This document shows, piece by piece, positions 46,676-54,999 of a stretch of DNA of 64,000 nt. The position numbers were made by a program, and so were the translations under genes. Below the pieces are notes generated by a model. The model worked only from the letters and a program-made list of their open reading frames with translations. It searched no databases and was not told where the DNA came from. How positions within the stretch are numbered: the stretch's first letter is position 1; each line of letters begins with the position of its first letter. This DNA is from Litoribacter populi (GTDB lineage Bacteria > Bacteroidota > Bacteroidia > Cytophagales > Cyclobacteriaceae): positions 372,001 to 436,000 of the forward strand of contig NZ_VMKN01000001.1 of NCBI RefSeq assembly GCF_007483685.1, read 5' to 3'.

Positions 46676-49600
46676 TTTCTATTGTTCATTGTTTCCGATT
46701 TATAATATTTCCAAATCAGTTCATATATCAGATATTCTTGAATACGTTGTTCAGAAGCAAAGAATCTATTTTGGCTCATATGAATGAGATCAGGTAGCAA
46801 ATCACGTAAACCTAACCTGCTGACCTCTTTTTCCATCATAAGTTGATTTATTGCGTATGTTCGATTAGAAAATTCGGTCACAATAGTAGGCTCTAAGATT
46901 TTATGTATTTCTTCTTCCAAACTTCTATAAAGGGTATTAATGTTTTTTCTATCTATTGACTCATTAAATTCAAATAAAAATTTTTTTTTTATTTGTTCTG
47001 TAAATAATAATTTTTCGGTGAGATCTAAGTTAATTAAATTAAACCAAGAATCAACGTTAGCAAAAGCATATAATAAACGATCTTTCTCATTATCCGTAAA
47101 CTGGATTTCAGATTCCAGGTTTAAATAACAAATACTATCAAGGTAAAAAATTTGCTCAACTAAAATAATCATTTTAGAGCCATACCGGTTTAACTCTCTA
47201 TTGTAAGTACTTAAATCTATTTTCCAAATTTGGCCCGCTTCCTTTAGCAAATCAGCATTTTCTATAACCTGAGAGAATACTTTATCAAAACCATTCTGAA
47301 CTTTAGTATTTACAAAATACCTGATTCGAAGGTGGTAATGGGGGTCGAGGTATCTAACAAAGAAAAAATTGTCCACTAATCCTTCTTTAATCAGTTTATT
47401 GCCTAATTGATTTAATAACACATCCAGGACTTTGTCAGAGGAAAATGCGCCACAGTAAATTTTAAATGAAATAACTTCAGAGCCTGGGAGGAAGGTTCTT
47501 TTAGGGGTATTTACCTCAAAACAAGTGGAATAATTACAGAGATCTGGCTGAATATTTTTATTTACGAATGAAATTATAATTTGGTTTGTATATTGAGGAT
47601 ATTCCTCTAATGTATCTTTAAAATGAAGCCATTCTATTAGTTTAATCTCTTGTTTTTTTCTAAAATATTCCCAAAGAATGTTTTTACTGTTCGGATTTTT
47701 TAAATCAATTGGTAACTCATTGTCTCCGTCTTTTATGGCTACCCACCGTGGAAGCTTCCATTTTGATGAAAAAACAATTAAATTAAATTTATCAAAACCA
47801 TTTTCAACAACTTTTGCATAGACATTTATAGGAAATGTCCAAGAAGCTGGTCTTAATATAATTTTTTTGTAAAAAATTCTAGGACTGTAGTTACCTTTGT
47901 TATTTAGTAAAATAGAGTCAAGGTTGAATCCGTTTAATTTTTGATGCTGAATACTGCCTAAAAATTGATAAAGAGGTAAATTTACTCGCGAGAAATTATG
48001 TGCAGATGAAATTCGGGGAATAATCCTTTTACCCAGTTTTTTAGACAGCAAAATAATTTCCCCCTTATTGACCGTAACATACATATCGCTTGGTTCTATG
48101 GCAATCTTATTTTTTACGGGGATTTCACTATTAATTGGGATGTAATAATCCGTATAGACTTTGCGTTTGACCACGTTTCCATCTTTTCCTAGTGGATTAA
48201 TAAGTACCTCTGCCAATACACAACCTTTATATGTGTTTTTTTCCTTTTTAAAAATGGTTTCACAGAAAGCATCAATATCCTCATTCTCAATACCAAATCT
48301 CCCTAAAAGGTTGACCGCAGAGGTTCCTCCCACATTATAAAGTAAAATATGTCCATCAGGTAACTTTGAACACATTCCAGAGTATGTGGGCGCCATGTTA
48401 TGAATGGTACTTCTTTTCCCTGATACGTCCAATTGGCCGAGGTTAATACCGCTTGATTTATCGATTGTTAAATAAAGATCATCTAAATCGAAAATATCTT
48501 CCTGGATTTTGATTTTTTGATAAGGTTTATTTGGTTTTTTTACCTCTATTTCTGAAAGTAGAAAACTTTCAGCATTAGCTCCAAAATTTTTAATAACTGG
48601 AAATCCTATCCCAGTGTCGGGATCCAGTACATTCAATAATGGAACTGTATCATTATCATATCTTTCAAAAAACGCGGTTTTAAAGTTTGAAAGATCCCTG
48701 TTTTCTAATTTTTCAGGTATTATTAATTTGCTCAAGAAGTCTATTACCTCTTTAATTTGACTTACATCCTTTACATTGAGTCCTGGATTATTAACTTTCC
48801 TATTTAAATCAACCTGGAATAGTTCCCTAATATCATTTATACCCATTTCAAGTTCGAAGTCCTCTTTGAGGTGCTTGATATCTAAATAGGGGACCTCTCC
48901 TAATGGGTTATTAATTAATTTTTCAATAATTTCCCTGTATCTAATCAAAAGGACGATTAACTGCTTTTCCTCAGTATCTACTGATTTGAGTAGGGAAATG
49001 GACTTGTCCAAAATTTCCTTGGATAGTATATTGTATTGCAGTTCATTTATTAAGAGGTTTTCATCTGTTAAATTGTTTAGAAAGGATGTCTTTTCTTCCA
49101 TAGAAGGCTCAGCCCCCAGGAGGGAGACCAACTCCCCCCAAGTGGATCCGGATATAGAAGCTGAGAGGATTTTATCAAGAATTAAGTAGGATTGTACGGA
49201 AGACAGCCTGAAGGAATCAATCTTGTCTTTTCCATAAACTTCATAAAACCTAAAGTCATCACCAACCTTGAAGAGTGTAGGGTTTTTATAATAGATCATT
49301 TTAGACTTTAACTCACTTATATTTGAAATTATTGAAATGAGTCGACTTATAAAAGCCATGTCAGGTGTAACTATTCTCTTTTCCCGTAAGTCTAATTTTG
49401 TGTTTAAATCCCCAATATCTTCTAAATTAAATCCAGCGTTTATACCAAAGGGCGTCCCTCTAGATGATACTCTAATGAAATATTTATAAATTGAAGCTAT
49501 TACTTTGCTTCGATCTTTAGGTTTTAATGTGTTTGATTTTAACTTTTGAAAGGCTGAATGTAGTGAAGGTGAAGACCAAAAAATGGCCTCTTCAAACATG

Positions 49601-49704
49601 GGATCGTTCAATACTATTGATTGCCAATCGGCTTTGAGAAGATGGGTATATGGGTATAATGGTTGCCTAACCAGAACTTTTGTAAAAGAATCAATACTGC
49701 TCAA
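46672..49704 (-). CDS. Full-length lantibiotic dehydratase (LanB), TTG start
   Basis: 1010 residues. N-terminal Lant_dehydr_N features: 'RVSSRGTPFGINAGF' (78-92), and a C-terminal SpaB_C/thiopeptide-type domain with 'FFFVRYLDPHYHLRIRYF' (about 778-795) and 'TYNRELNRYG' (about 835). LanB enzymes glutamylate Ser/Thr of a precursor peptide using Glu-tRNA and then eliminate glutamate to give dehydroamino acids. Both halves are present, so it is not a split or PEARL-type short LanB. The frame closes at a TGA just upstream and TTG 49704 is the only suitable start. No LanC cyclase, protease or exporter is adjacent. Clearly AT-rich coding sequence. Confidence 0.9.
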   Translation of the reverse strand: MSSIDSFTKVLVRQPLYPYTHLLKADWQSIVLNDPMFEEAIFWSSPSLHSAFQKLKSNTLKPKDRSKVIASIYKYFIRVSSRGTPFGINAGFNLEDIGDLNTKLDLREKRIVTPDMAFISRLISIISNISELKSKMIYYKNPTLFKVGDDFRFYEVYGKDKIDSFRLSSVQSYLILDKILSASISGSTWGELVSLLGAEPSMEEKTSFLNNLTDENLLINELQYNILSKEILDKSISLLKSVDTEEKQLIVLLIRYREIIEKLINNPLGEVPYLDIKHLKEDFELEMGINDIRELFQVDLNRKVNNPGLNVKDVSQIKEVIDFLSKLIIPEKLENRDLSNFKTAFFERYDNDTVPLLNVLDPDTGIGFPVIKNFGANAESFLLSEIEVKKPNKPYQKIKIQEDIFDLDDLYLTIDKSSGINLGQLDVSGKRSTIHNMAPTYSGMCSKLPDGHILLYNVGGTSAVNLLGRFGIENEDIDAFCETIFKKEKNTYKGCVLAEVLINPLGKDGNVVKRKVYTDYYIPINSEIPVKNKIAIEPSDMYVTVNKGEIILLSKKLGKRIIPRISSAHNFSRVNLPLYQFLGSIQHQKLNGFNLDSILLNNKGNYSPRIFYKKIILRPASWTFPINVYAKVVENGFDKFNLIVFSSKWKLPRWVAIKDGDNELPIDLKNPNSKNILWEYFRKKQEIKLIEWLHFKDTLEEYPQYTNQIIISFVNKNIQPDLCNYSTCFEVNTPKRTFLPGSEVISFKIYCGAFSSDKVLDVLLNQLGNKLIKEGLVDNFFFVRYLDPHYHLRIRYFVNTKVQNGFDKVFSQVIENADLLKEAGQIWKIDLSTYNRELNRYGSKMIILVEQIFYLDSICYLNLESEIQFTDNEKDRLLYAFANVDSWFNLINLDLTEKLLFTEQIKKKFLFEFNESIDRKNINTLYRSLEEEIHKILEPTIVTEFSNRTYAINQLMMEKEVSRLGLRDLLPDLIHMSQNRFFASEQRIQEYLIYELIWKYYKSETMNNRK

Positions 49705-49739
49705 GGGATCAACTGCTCATTTTCAACAATTATAACTAA

Positions 49740-49757
49740 TTGATTTGTACAAATCAA
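49740..49757. promoter_or_regulatory. Perfect 18-bp palindrome upstream of lanB
   Basis: TTGATTTGTACAAATCAA is fully self-complementary and ends 36 bp before the lanB start codon, a position expected for an operator. It is not followed by a T-run, so it is not a terminator. Confidence 0.5.
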
Positions 49758-49814
49758 GTTTTTAATTAAGCACTTTTGCAAGTTTGGCTTTATCCTTGAC
49801 CAAATTTATTGAAG

Positions 49815-49905
49815 CGACAATTTGGTCCTTATTCCCTTCACAAACAGCAGTTGGGCTTAGAAATAGGCCCCCTATCACTAAGGTTCTCCATCCGCTATGT
49901 CCATT
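49815..49905 (-). pseudogene. Decayed duplicate of the 3' end of the yhhN-like gene
   Basis: In one minus-strand frame this reads D-I-A-D-G-E-P-stop-stop-stop-G-A-Y-F-stop-A-Q-L-L-F-V-K-G-I-R-T, aligning with the end of the intact YhhN-family protein (PMADGDTLVMGTYILAQLL and VMGIR). Four in-frame stops show it is dead. The similarity is also visible base by base between 49826-49905 and 50275-50350. It lies between lanB and the intact gene. Confidence 0.8.
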
Positions 49906-50046
49906 TCCTGTACTATCCCGAAGCCTCTCCCGGTTTGCTCAATTCTCGGGAAATTCTGAGGTTATATATTTCATTTGCCTAAGTAAAGTCATTTAATAAC
50001 GTTTATAGATTGATTCCGCCGGAGGGTGTTAATTTTTAGGACCGGC

Positions 50047-50174
50047 CTTGCAATGACGAAAACCCGTCACTGCGAGGGAATGAAGCAGCCTGCAACGTAA
50101 ATTAATCCCGTTACAGATTGCTTCACCCGACTAAAACATTGTTTCAAATATGGTGGTCGGGTTCGCAATGACGT
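50047..50174. repeat. REP/MITE-like element of the GTCATTGCGA family
   Basis: Three related arms: TTGCAATGACG, CGTCACTGCGAGGG-ATGAAGCAGCCTG, and CAGATTGCTTCACCCGACT...GTCGGGTTCGCAATGACG in inverse. They can fold into nested hairpins. This GTCATTGCGAGGxAACGAAGCAATCTG type is widespread in bacterial intergenic space. No transposase gene is present. Confidence 0.7.
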
Positions 50175-50246
50175 CCCACAACTACTTTCTATTCAACCCT
50201 GAACTCTTATACTCTCCCCGCGCCAGCGGACTTAAACCTTTAAACC

Positions 50247-50942
50247 TCACTCTGTAGGATGCGATACGATATGGCTTCGTATTCCCATTACAATGAGCAG
50301 CTGGGCCAAGATATAAGTCCCCATCACCAAGGTATCCCCATCCGCCATCGGATAACCAAACATGTTCAACGCCAAAATCCCATCCGAGACCATGAACAGT
50401 ATGGCTCCCACAAACACCTGCCAAAAACTTGATGCATTTGTTCTTTTGAATCTTTCCCTTGCCAGTGTGGCCATCATCAGGATTACAATTAGGTAGGTTA
50501 CTACCGGTATTTTAAGCTCATTGAGGTTAGGCTGGATTAGGAAATATACAATTGCCCCCGGGATGTAAATGGGGAGGTTGTAGAAAAAAAGCTTGACGAA
50601 GTTGACGGTATAGAAACTGAACTGATAATGCTGGGTCAGTTTGAAGGCTACTATATAACAGAGGTGTGCCATCAGAAATGCCCCTAACCCATATAGGAAC
50701 AGGTTGGGGAATAGAAGCAAGCTGTCACCTGCCAGAGAAAACAGCAATGCTGCCCCCATGCTTTTGCGAAGCAAACTCCCTTTTATCAGCGTGGTATTGG
50801 TGATGAAATAGATATAAAGTGACAGCAATAGCAAAGGCTTACTTATGAATCTGTATGTACTTTCGTTATTGGCTACAAATGCCAGATCAGCTATTCCCGC
50901 TATCAGATACACATACAGCCATACAATTCCTTTCCTTGCCAT
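50247..50942 (-). CDS. YhhN family (TMEM86-like) membrane protein
   Basis: 231 residues with about eight hydrophobic helices. YhhN features: 'YRFISKPLLLLSLYIYFI', 'LFSLAGDSLLL', 'GAFLMAHLCYIVAF', and 'VSDGILALN' plus 'GTYILAQLLIVMG'. Eukaryotic members (TMEM86B) are lysoplasmalogenases; bacterial roles are mostly unknown. Single gene on the minus strand. A decayed copy of its 3' end lies 340 bp downstream, next to lanB. Confidence 0.88.
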   Translation of the reverse strand: MARKGIVWLYVYLIAGIADLAFVANNESTYRFISKPLLLLSLYIYFITNTTLIKGSLLRKSMGAALLFSLAGDSLLLFPNLFLYGLGAFLMAHLCYIVAFKLTQHYQFSFYTVNFVKLFFYNLPIYIPGAIVYFLIQPNLNELKIPVVTYLIVILMMATLARERFKRTNASSFWQVFVGAILFMVSDGILALNMFGYPMADGDTLVMGTYILAQLLIVMGIRSHIVSHPTE

Positions 50943-51114
50943 TCACTTTTTTGTTTTGAGCCAATAAAGATAGGAAATTCTTTTAAACGCCCTTGTGCCG
51001 CTTTATATGGACGGTTTTGTTTTAATTCCCTGTAAATCAAAAACTTTTATAAAGGATTGATGTTAGTAAAATGTTTCTAAAACGTGAAAAATTGTTAAAA
51101 AATTAACTTTAATA

Positions 51115-51147
51115 TTGCCTTTTAGAATATTAACTACATTAAATTTG
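51115..51147 (+). promoter_or_regulatory. Promoter of the first Oar-like receptor gene
   Basis: TTGC (51115-51118), 21-bp spacer, TAAATTTG (51140-51147), an exact -7 match. The transcript start would fall at the beginning of the tandem repeat that follows. Confidence 0.6.
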
Positions 51148-51150
51148 TGG

Positions 51151-51275
51151 GGATGTCGGATGTGGGATGTCGGATGTGGGATGTCGGATGTGGGATGTCG
51201 GATGTGGGATGTCGGATGTGGGATGACGGATGTCGGATGTGGGATGACGGATTAGGGATGTTGGAGGTCGGGAGG
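51151..51275 (+). repeat. Tandem GGATGTCGGATGTG array in the receptor leader
   Basis: Five perfect 14-bp copies at 51151-51220, then a diverged 21-bp copy and further degraded units to 51275. It lies 4 bp after a -7 promoter box and 68 bp before the receptor start, so it should be transcribed as 5' leader. Related copies are at 10175 and 58341. Confidence 0.9.
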
Positions 51276-51342
51276 AGTTTACGGTTTAAAAAAAATAAGT
51301 TCTATATATAAATGAATTCATTTGGCGCAAAATTCTACTATT

Positions 51343-54300
51343 ATGAAGCAATTTCTACAGTGTGTTGTTGTATCTACTCTGGTCCTGTTGGGCTGTGGGC
51401 AGGTAATGGGACAGGGGGTCACCACATCGGGACTCTCAGGTCGGGTAGCTGAAGCTTCTGGGGAAACCCTGCCAGGGGCAAATGTGGTGGCTGTTCACGA
51501 GCCATCAGGAACTAGATACGGTACCACCACCAATATGGAGGGGCGGTTTTCAATTCCAAACATGCGGGTAGGTGGACCCTACACCGTCACCATTTCCTAC
51601 ATCGGTTTCGAATCATCCATCTACGAAAATGTCAACCTTTCTTTAGGTCAGACCCAAAACCTAAATATCACCCTGCAGGATGATGCCGCAGAACTAGATG
51701 AAGTGGTCATCTCAGCCAGACGGGACCAGGTCTTTGACGGTAACCGAACTGGGGCATCTACTAATATCGGCTCAGAAAGAATTAACAGCCTTCCCTCCAT
51801 CGAGCGGGGGATCCAAGACTTTGCAAGGCTGACCCCTCAAGCCAATACCCGAGGAAACGGTATCTCTTTCGCAGGGACCAACAACCGGTATAACCAGTTT
51901 GCCATTGATGGTACAGTTAATAATGACGTGTTTGGATTGGCTGCCGACGGCACAAACGGCGGACAAACCGGTACCCAACCTATTTCTCTGGACGCTATTG
52001 AGGAAATAAATGTGGAGCTTGCTCCCTTTGACGTGCGAATGGGCGGTTTTACTGGCGGGGGTATCAATGCGGTAACCCGAAGCGGAACAAACACTTTCCG
52101 TGGATCTGCCTACTATTTTGTAAACAACCAAAACCTCACTGGTACCGGTGTGCTCCCAGCTACTGAAGGGGTCAGGGTGCCAGATTATACTGAAAGGCAA
52201 TATGGCTTTAGAGTTGGAGGTCCAATTGTGAAAGACAAACTGTTTTTCTTCCTGAATGGGGAAATGACCGAAAGGACCCAGCCCCAATTATTTGGTATCG
52301 GTGAAGGCTCCAATATCACCCAGGATGAAATCAATCAGGTAACTAGCGTTATCAACCGAATAGCTCCTAACGCCGATATCGGGGATGCGGGGCCCTTCAA
52401 CCAAACCACTGACACGGAAAAGATATTTGTAAGGCTGGACTGGAACATTAATAATAACAATACCTTTTCTATCCGACATAACTATGTGAATGCCGAAGCG
52501 TTGAGTGTCTTTAGGAATGCCAACACCTTTGTATTGTCCGGTGGAGCCCAATTTTTCCCCAGTACCACTAATACTACTGTTGCGGAACTGAACTCCCGTT
52601 TTGGGAATAGCGCTTCTAACGAATTGAGGATAGGGTATACCACGGTTCGCGACGATAGAGGTTTTGTAGGTACTCCTTTTCCCTATGTGCAGGTTGATCT
52701 AGGCGGTGGTAGAAATGTGCAACTGGGATCCGAGCAGTTTGGTACTGCCAATACCCTGAATCAGGATGTTTTTACCTTGACTAACAACTTCAGCATTTTC
52801 AAAGGAAAGCATACTTTCACTCTGGGAACCCACAATGAGTTCTATAATATCTATAACCTGTTTATCAGGCAAGCATTTGGGTCTTACCGATATGCCAGCT
52901 TGGATGACTGGTTGACGGTGGGTACTCCTGGGGAAGTCGCACCTCTGACCTATGATCTCTCATTCTCCAATGTAGAGGGTCAGCCAAATTGGGGTGCGGA
53001 ATTCAGGGCAATCCAATTGGGTTTTTATGCCCAGGATGAATATCAGGCTACCGATGATTTGAAATTGACGTTTGGGGTGAGGGTGGATGTTCCGATTTTC
53101 CCTGATGATCCATCGGCAAACCCCGAATTCAACAACTCCCCTATTGCAAGCCGCTTTGATGTGGCGACTAACAGAATGCCAGCATCAAACCTGCTATGGT
53201 CGCCCAGATTTGGGTTTAACTGGGATGTAAGAGGGGATGCCACCTTCCAATTAAGAGGTGGGGTTGGTATATTTTCGGGCCGGTTACCTTTTGTATGGCT
53301 TTCCAACCAGTTTTCCAACACCGGTATAGAGATAGCCAGGTTGCAGGCTCAAAGTCAGCGGGGGGATTTTCCGGAGGGATTCACTTTCAATCCGGACCCT
53401 AATAATCAGCCCAATGCAGCAGATTTAGGACTTCCGACCTTTACTTCAGAAATCAACGTGACGGATAGGAGGTTTAGATATCCACAGGTATTGAGGTTGA
53501 ATTTGGGTGCTGATTATATGATTGGAGACGGTTATGTATTTACCTTTGATGGAATTTATACCCAAAACTTCAACAATATTCTCTACCAAAACCTCAACAT
53601 TACCGGTTTGGAGGACAATCAATTCACCTTTTTCGAAGGAGCGGATAATAGGAGACGGTTTGATGGCTCTTTTATCAATCCCAATTTTACTGATGTAGTA
53701 TACCTTACTAATACCGATGAGGGGTATACATATAACTTGACAGCTCAGTTAAGCAAACAGTTTGAAAACGGGTTGATGGCTAACATCGGTTATACCTATG
53801 GGGTTGCCAAGGATATCAACCCCGGCAATTCCTCCCAGGCCATCTCCAACTGGAGAAACGTGCCTACCATTGGTAACCCCAACAATCCTGAACTTTCTTT
53901 CAGCCAGTTTATGGTGCCACACAGAATCGTGGCGGCTATTAACTATAGAAAAGAGTATGCAGGATTTCTGGCCACCTCTTTTGGAATATTCTATAATGGA
54001 CAATCTGGTGTGCCCATATCCTTTACCTATCAGGGGGACATGAACAGAGATGGAGTATTTGGGAATGATCTTATATATGTACCTAGTAATAGAAATGAGA
54101 TTGTATTATATGACCGCTATACGGTTCAGGATGGAGAGTGGATACTTACTGAAACAGCCGATCAGCAATATAATGCTGTCAATAATTTCATAAGCAACAA
54201 TTCTTATCTGAATGAAAGAAGGGGATCCTACGCTGAGCGAAATGGTGCCAGAACGCCATTTGAGCATCGATTTGATGTGAGGATTGCCCAGGAAATCATC

Positions 54301-54594
54301 GTAAGAAATGCCGGCAGGATTGAGGTGACCTTTGATGTGCTCAATGCAGGTAATTTGCTTAATAATGAGTGGGGGCGTTCTTATGCCATCCAAAACGCAC
54401 AATTTATGACAGTGGCTCAATTCGGAAGCAACCCGGTGGCCGGAGCAGAGCCGCAAACGATCAATGGAGTTCCTGCACCTGTAGACCCAAATGTTCCAGC
54501 ATTCAAAGCTGACGTTCGTGGTGATGAAGCCTGGCTTGCCAATGATTTTTTCTCGAGGTGGAGAGCGCAATTGGGATTGAGATATACTTTTTAA
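51343..54594 (+). CDS. Oar-like TonB-dependent outer-membrane receptor, paralogue 1
   Basis: 1083 residues from ATG 51343; the TTG at 51322 would place the signal peptide internally. Signal peptide ends near 'QVMGQ'. A carboxypeptidase-regulatory-like domain ('LSGRVAEASGETLPGANVVA', residues about 27-110) precedes the TonB plug ('TNNRYNQFAIDGTVNNDVFG', 'PFDVRMGGFTGGGINAVTRSG') and a large barrel ending 'RWRAQLGLRYTF', with a C-terminal aromatic. Such Oar-type receptors take up or release unknown large substrates. Arg codon use is mixed (see the paralogue at 55000). Tandem with that gene. Confidence 0.92.
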   Translation: MKQFLQCVVVSTLVLLGCGQVMGQGVTTSGLSGRVAEASGETLPGANVVAVHEPSGTRYGTTTNMEGRFSIPNMRVGGPYTVTISYIGFESSIYENVNLSLGQTQNLNITLQDDAAELDEVVISARRDQVFDGNRTGASTNIGSERINSLPSIERGIQDFARLTPQANTRGNGISFAGTNNRYNQFAIDGTVNNDVFGLAADGTNGGQTGTQPISLDAIEEINVELAPFDVRMGGFTGGGINAVTRSGTNTFRGSAYYFVNNQNLTGTGVLPATEGVRVPDYTERQYGFRVGGPIVKDKLFFFLNGEMTERTQPQLFGIGEGSNITQDEINQVTSVINRIAPNADIGDAGPFNQTTDTEKIFVRLDWNINNNNTFSIRHNYVNAEALSVFRNANTFVLSGGAQFFPSTTNTTVAELNSRFGNSASNELRIGYTTVRDDRGFVGTPFPYVQVDLGGGRNVQLGSEQFGTANTLNQDVFTLTNNFSIFKGKHTFTLGTHNEFYNIYNLFIRQAFGSYRYASLDDWLTVGTPGEVAPLTYDLSFSNVEGQPNWGAEFRAIQLGFYAQDEYQATDDLKLTFGVRVDVPIFPDDPSANPEFNNSPIASRFDVATNRMPASNLLWSPRFGFNWDVRGDATFQLRGGVGIFSGRLPFVWLSNQFSNTGIEIARLQAQSQRGDFPEGFTFNPDPNNQPNAADLGLPTFTSEINVTDRRFRYPQVLRLNLGADYMIGDGYVFTFDGIYTQNFNNILYQNLNITGLEDNQFTFFEGADNRRRFDGSFINPNFTDVVYLTNTDEGYTYNLTAQLSKQFENGLMANIGYTYGVAKDINPGNSSQAISNWRNVPTIGNPNNPELSFSQFMVPHRIVAAINYRKEYAGFLATSFGIFYNGQSGVPISFTYQGDMNRDGVFGNDLIYVPSNRNEIVLYDRYTVQDGEWILTETADQQYNAVNNFISNNSYLNERRGSYAERNGARTPFEHRFDVRIAQEIIVRNAGRIEVTFDVLNAGNLLNNEWGRSYAIQNAQFMTVAQFGSNPVAGAEPQTINGVPAPVDPNVPAFKADVRGDEAWLANDFFSRWRAQLGLRYTF

Positions 54595-54702
54595 GTACGA
54601 AATACGAGGTACGAAGGACGGAGTGGAGCAGTAGTAAACCTGCCAGGTTTTCAGAACCTGGCAGGTTTTTTTTCTTAGTACATAGTACATCGTACTTAAT
54701 AC
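54593..54702. terminator. Long palindromic terminator element after receptor 1
   Basis: Central AAACCTGCCAGGTTT-TC-A-G-AACCTGGCAGGTTT hairpin (54636-54668) with an eight-T run, of the AACCTGGCAGGTT type frequent in Bacteroidota. Outer arms AAGTACGA-ATACGAGGTACGAAG (from 54593) and CTTAGTACATAGTACATCGTACTT (to about 54697) are imperfect inverses, making a roughly 110-bp element. Confidence 0.8.
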
Positions 54703-54999
54703 AACCGAAATTAACATTCATTAAACCTTCCCTTCACCCTGGCTAAATACACTGGGATTTTATAATAAATGGAAGTAAATCCACGAATAAAATCACTAAA
54801 CATTGGAATAGTTAAATAAGAGATTTTTAGGGATTTCAATGTTAAGTTAATGTTAAGTAAACCTGTTAAAAAACCTTAATTGTTAATATTTTGTAAACAT
54901 TGGCATGTCAATCACTTAGCAAATCAAATCTATCTTTGCTGCCGGAAAAGAAAATTATATAACCTAACTAAAATCCATTTTCCGCAAAAACAAAATATT
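54703..54999. other. AT-rich leader of receptor 2
   Basis: About 300 bp, AT-rich, with several TTAAGTTAA-like steps near 54840. Its only recognised element is the -7 box at 54931. The receptor 2 frame stays open upstream to 54880 but is not translated from there, because the promoter box falls inside it. Confidence 0.5.
54931..54938 (+). promoter_or_regulatory. -7 promoter box of receptor 2
   Basis: TATCTTTG, an exact TAnnTTTG match 62 bp before the ATG at 55000. The -33 element is unclear. Confidence 0.6.

Noticed and set aside
46672-49704. Complete class I lanthipeptide cluster
   Set aside because: LanC, exporter and protease genes are not found within 10 kb on either side, so the locus can only be called a LanB-containing operon.
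49784-49996. 70-codon plus-strand frame upstream of lanB
   Set aside because: It is antisense to the decayed yhhN fragment and its protein has no family features; similarity is fully explained by the pseudogene on the minus strand.
51151-51275. Possible CRISPR-like array
   Set aside because: Units are 14 bp, directly adjacent and without unique spacers, and no cas genes are present. It is a simple tandem repeat.
54106-54717. 203-codon minus-strand frame
   Set aside because: Lies antisense to the receptor 1 coding sequence and terminator; low-complexity shadow without domain signal.
54880-54999. Upstream extension of the receptor 2 frame to 54880
   Set aside because: A TAnnTTTG promoter box (54931) lies inside it and the signal peptide starts at 55000, so the true start is 55000.
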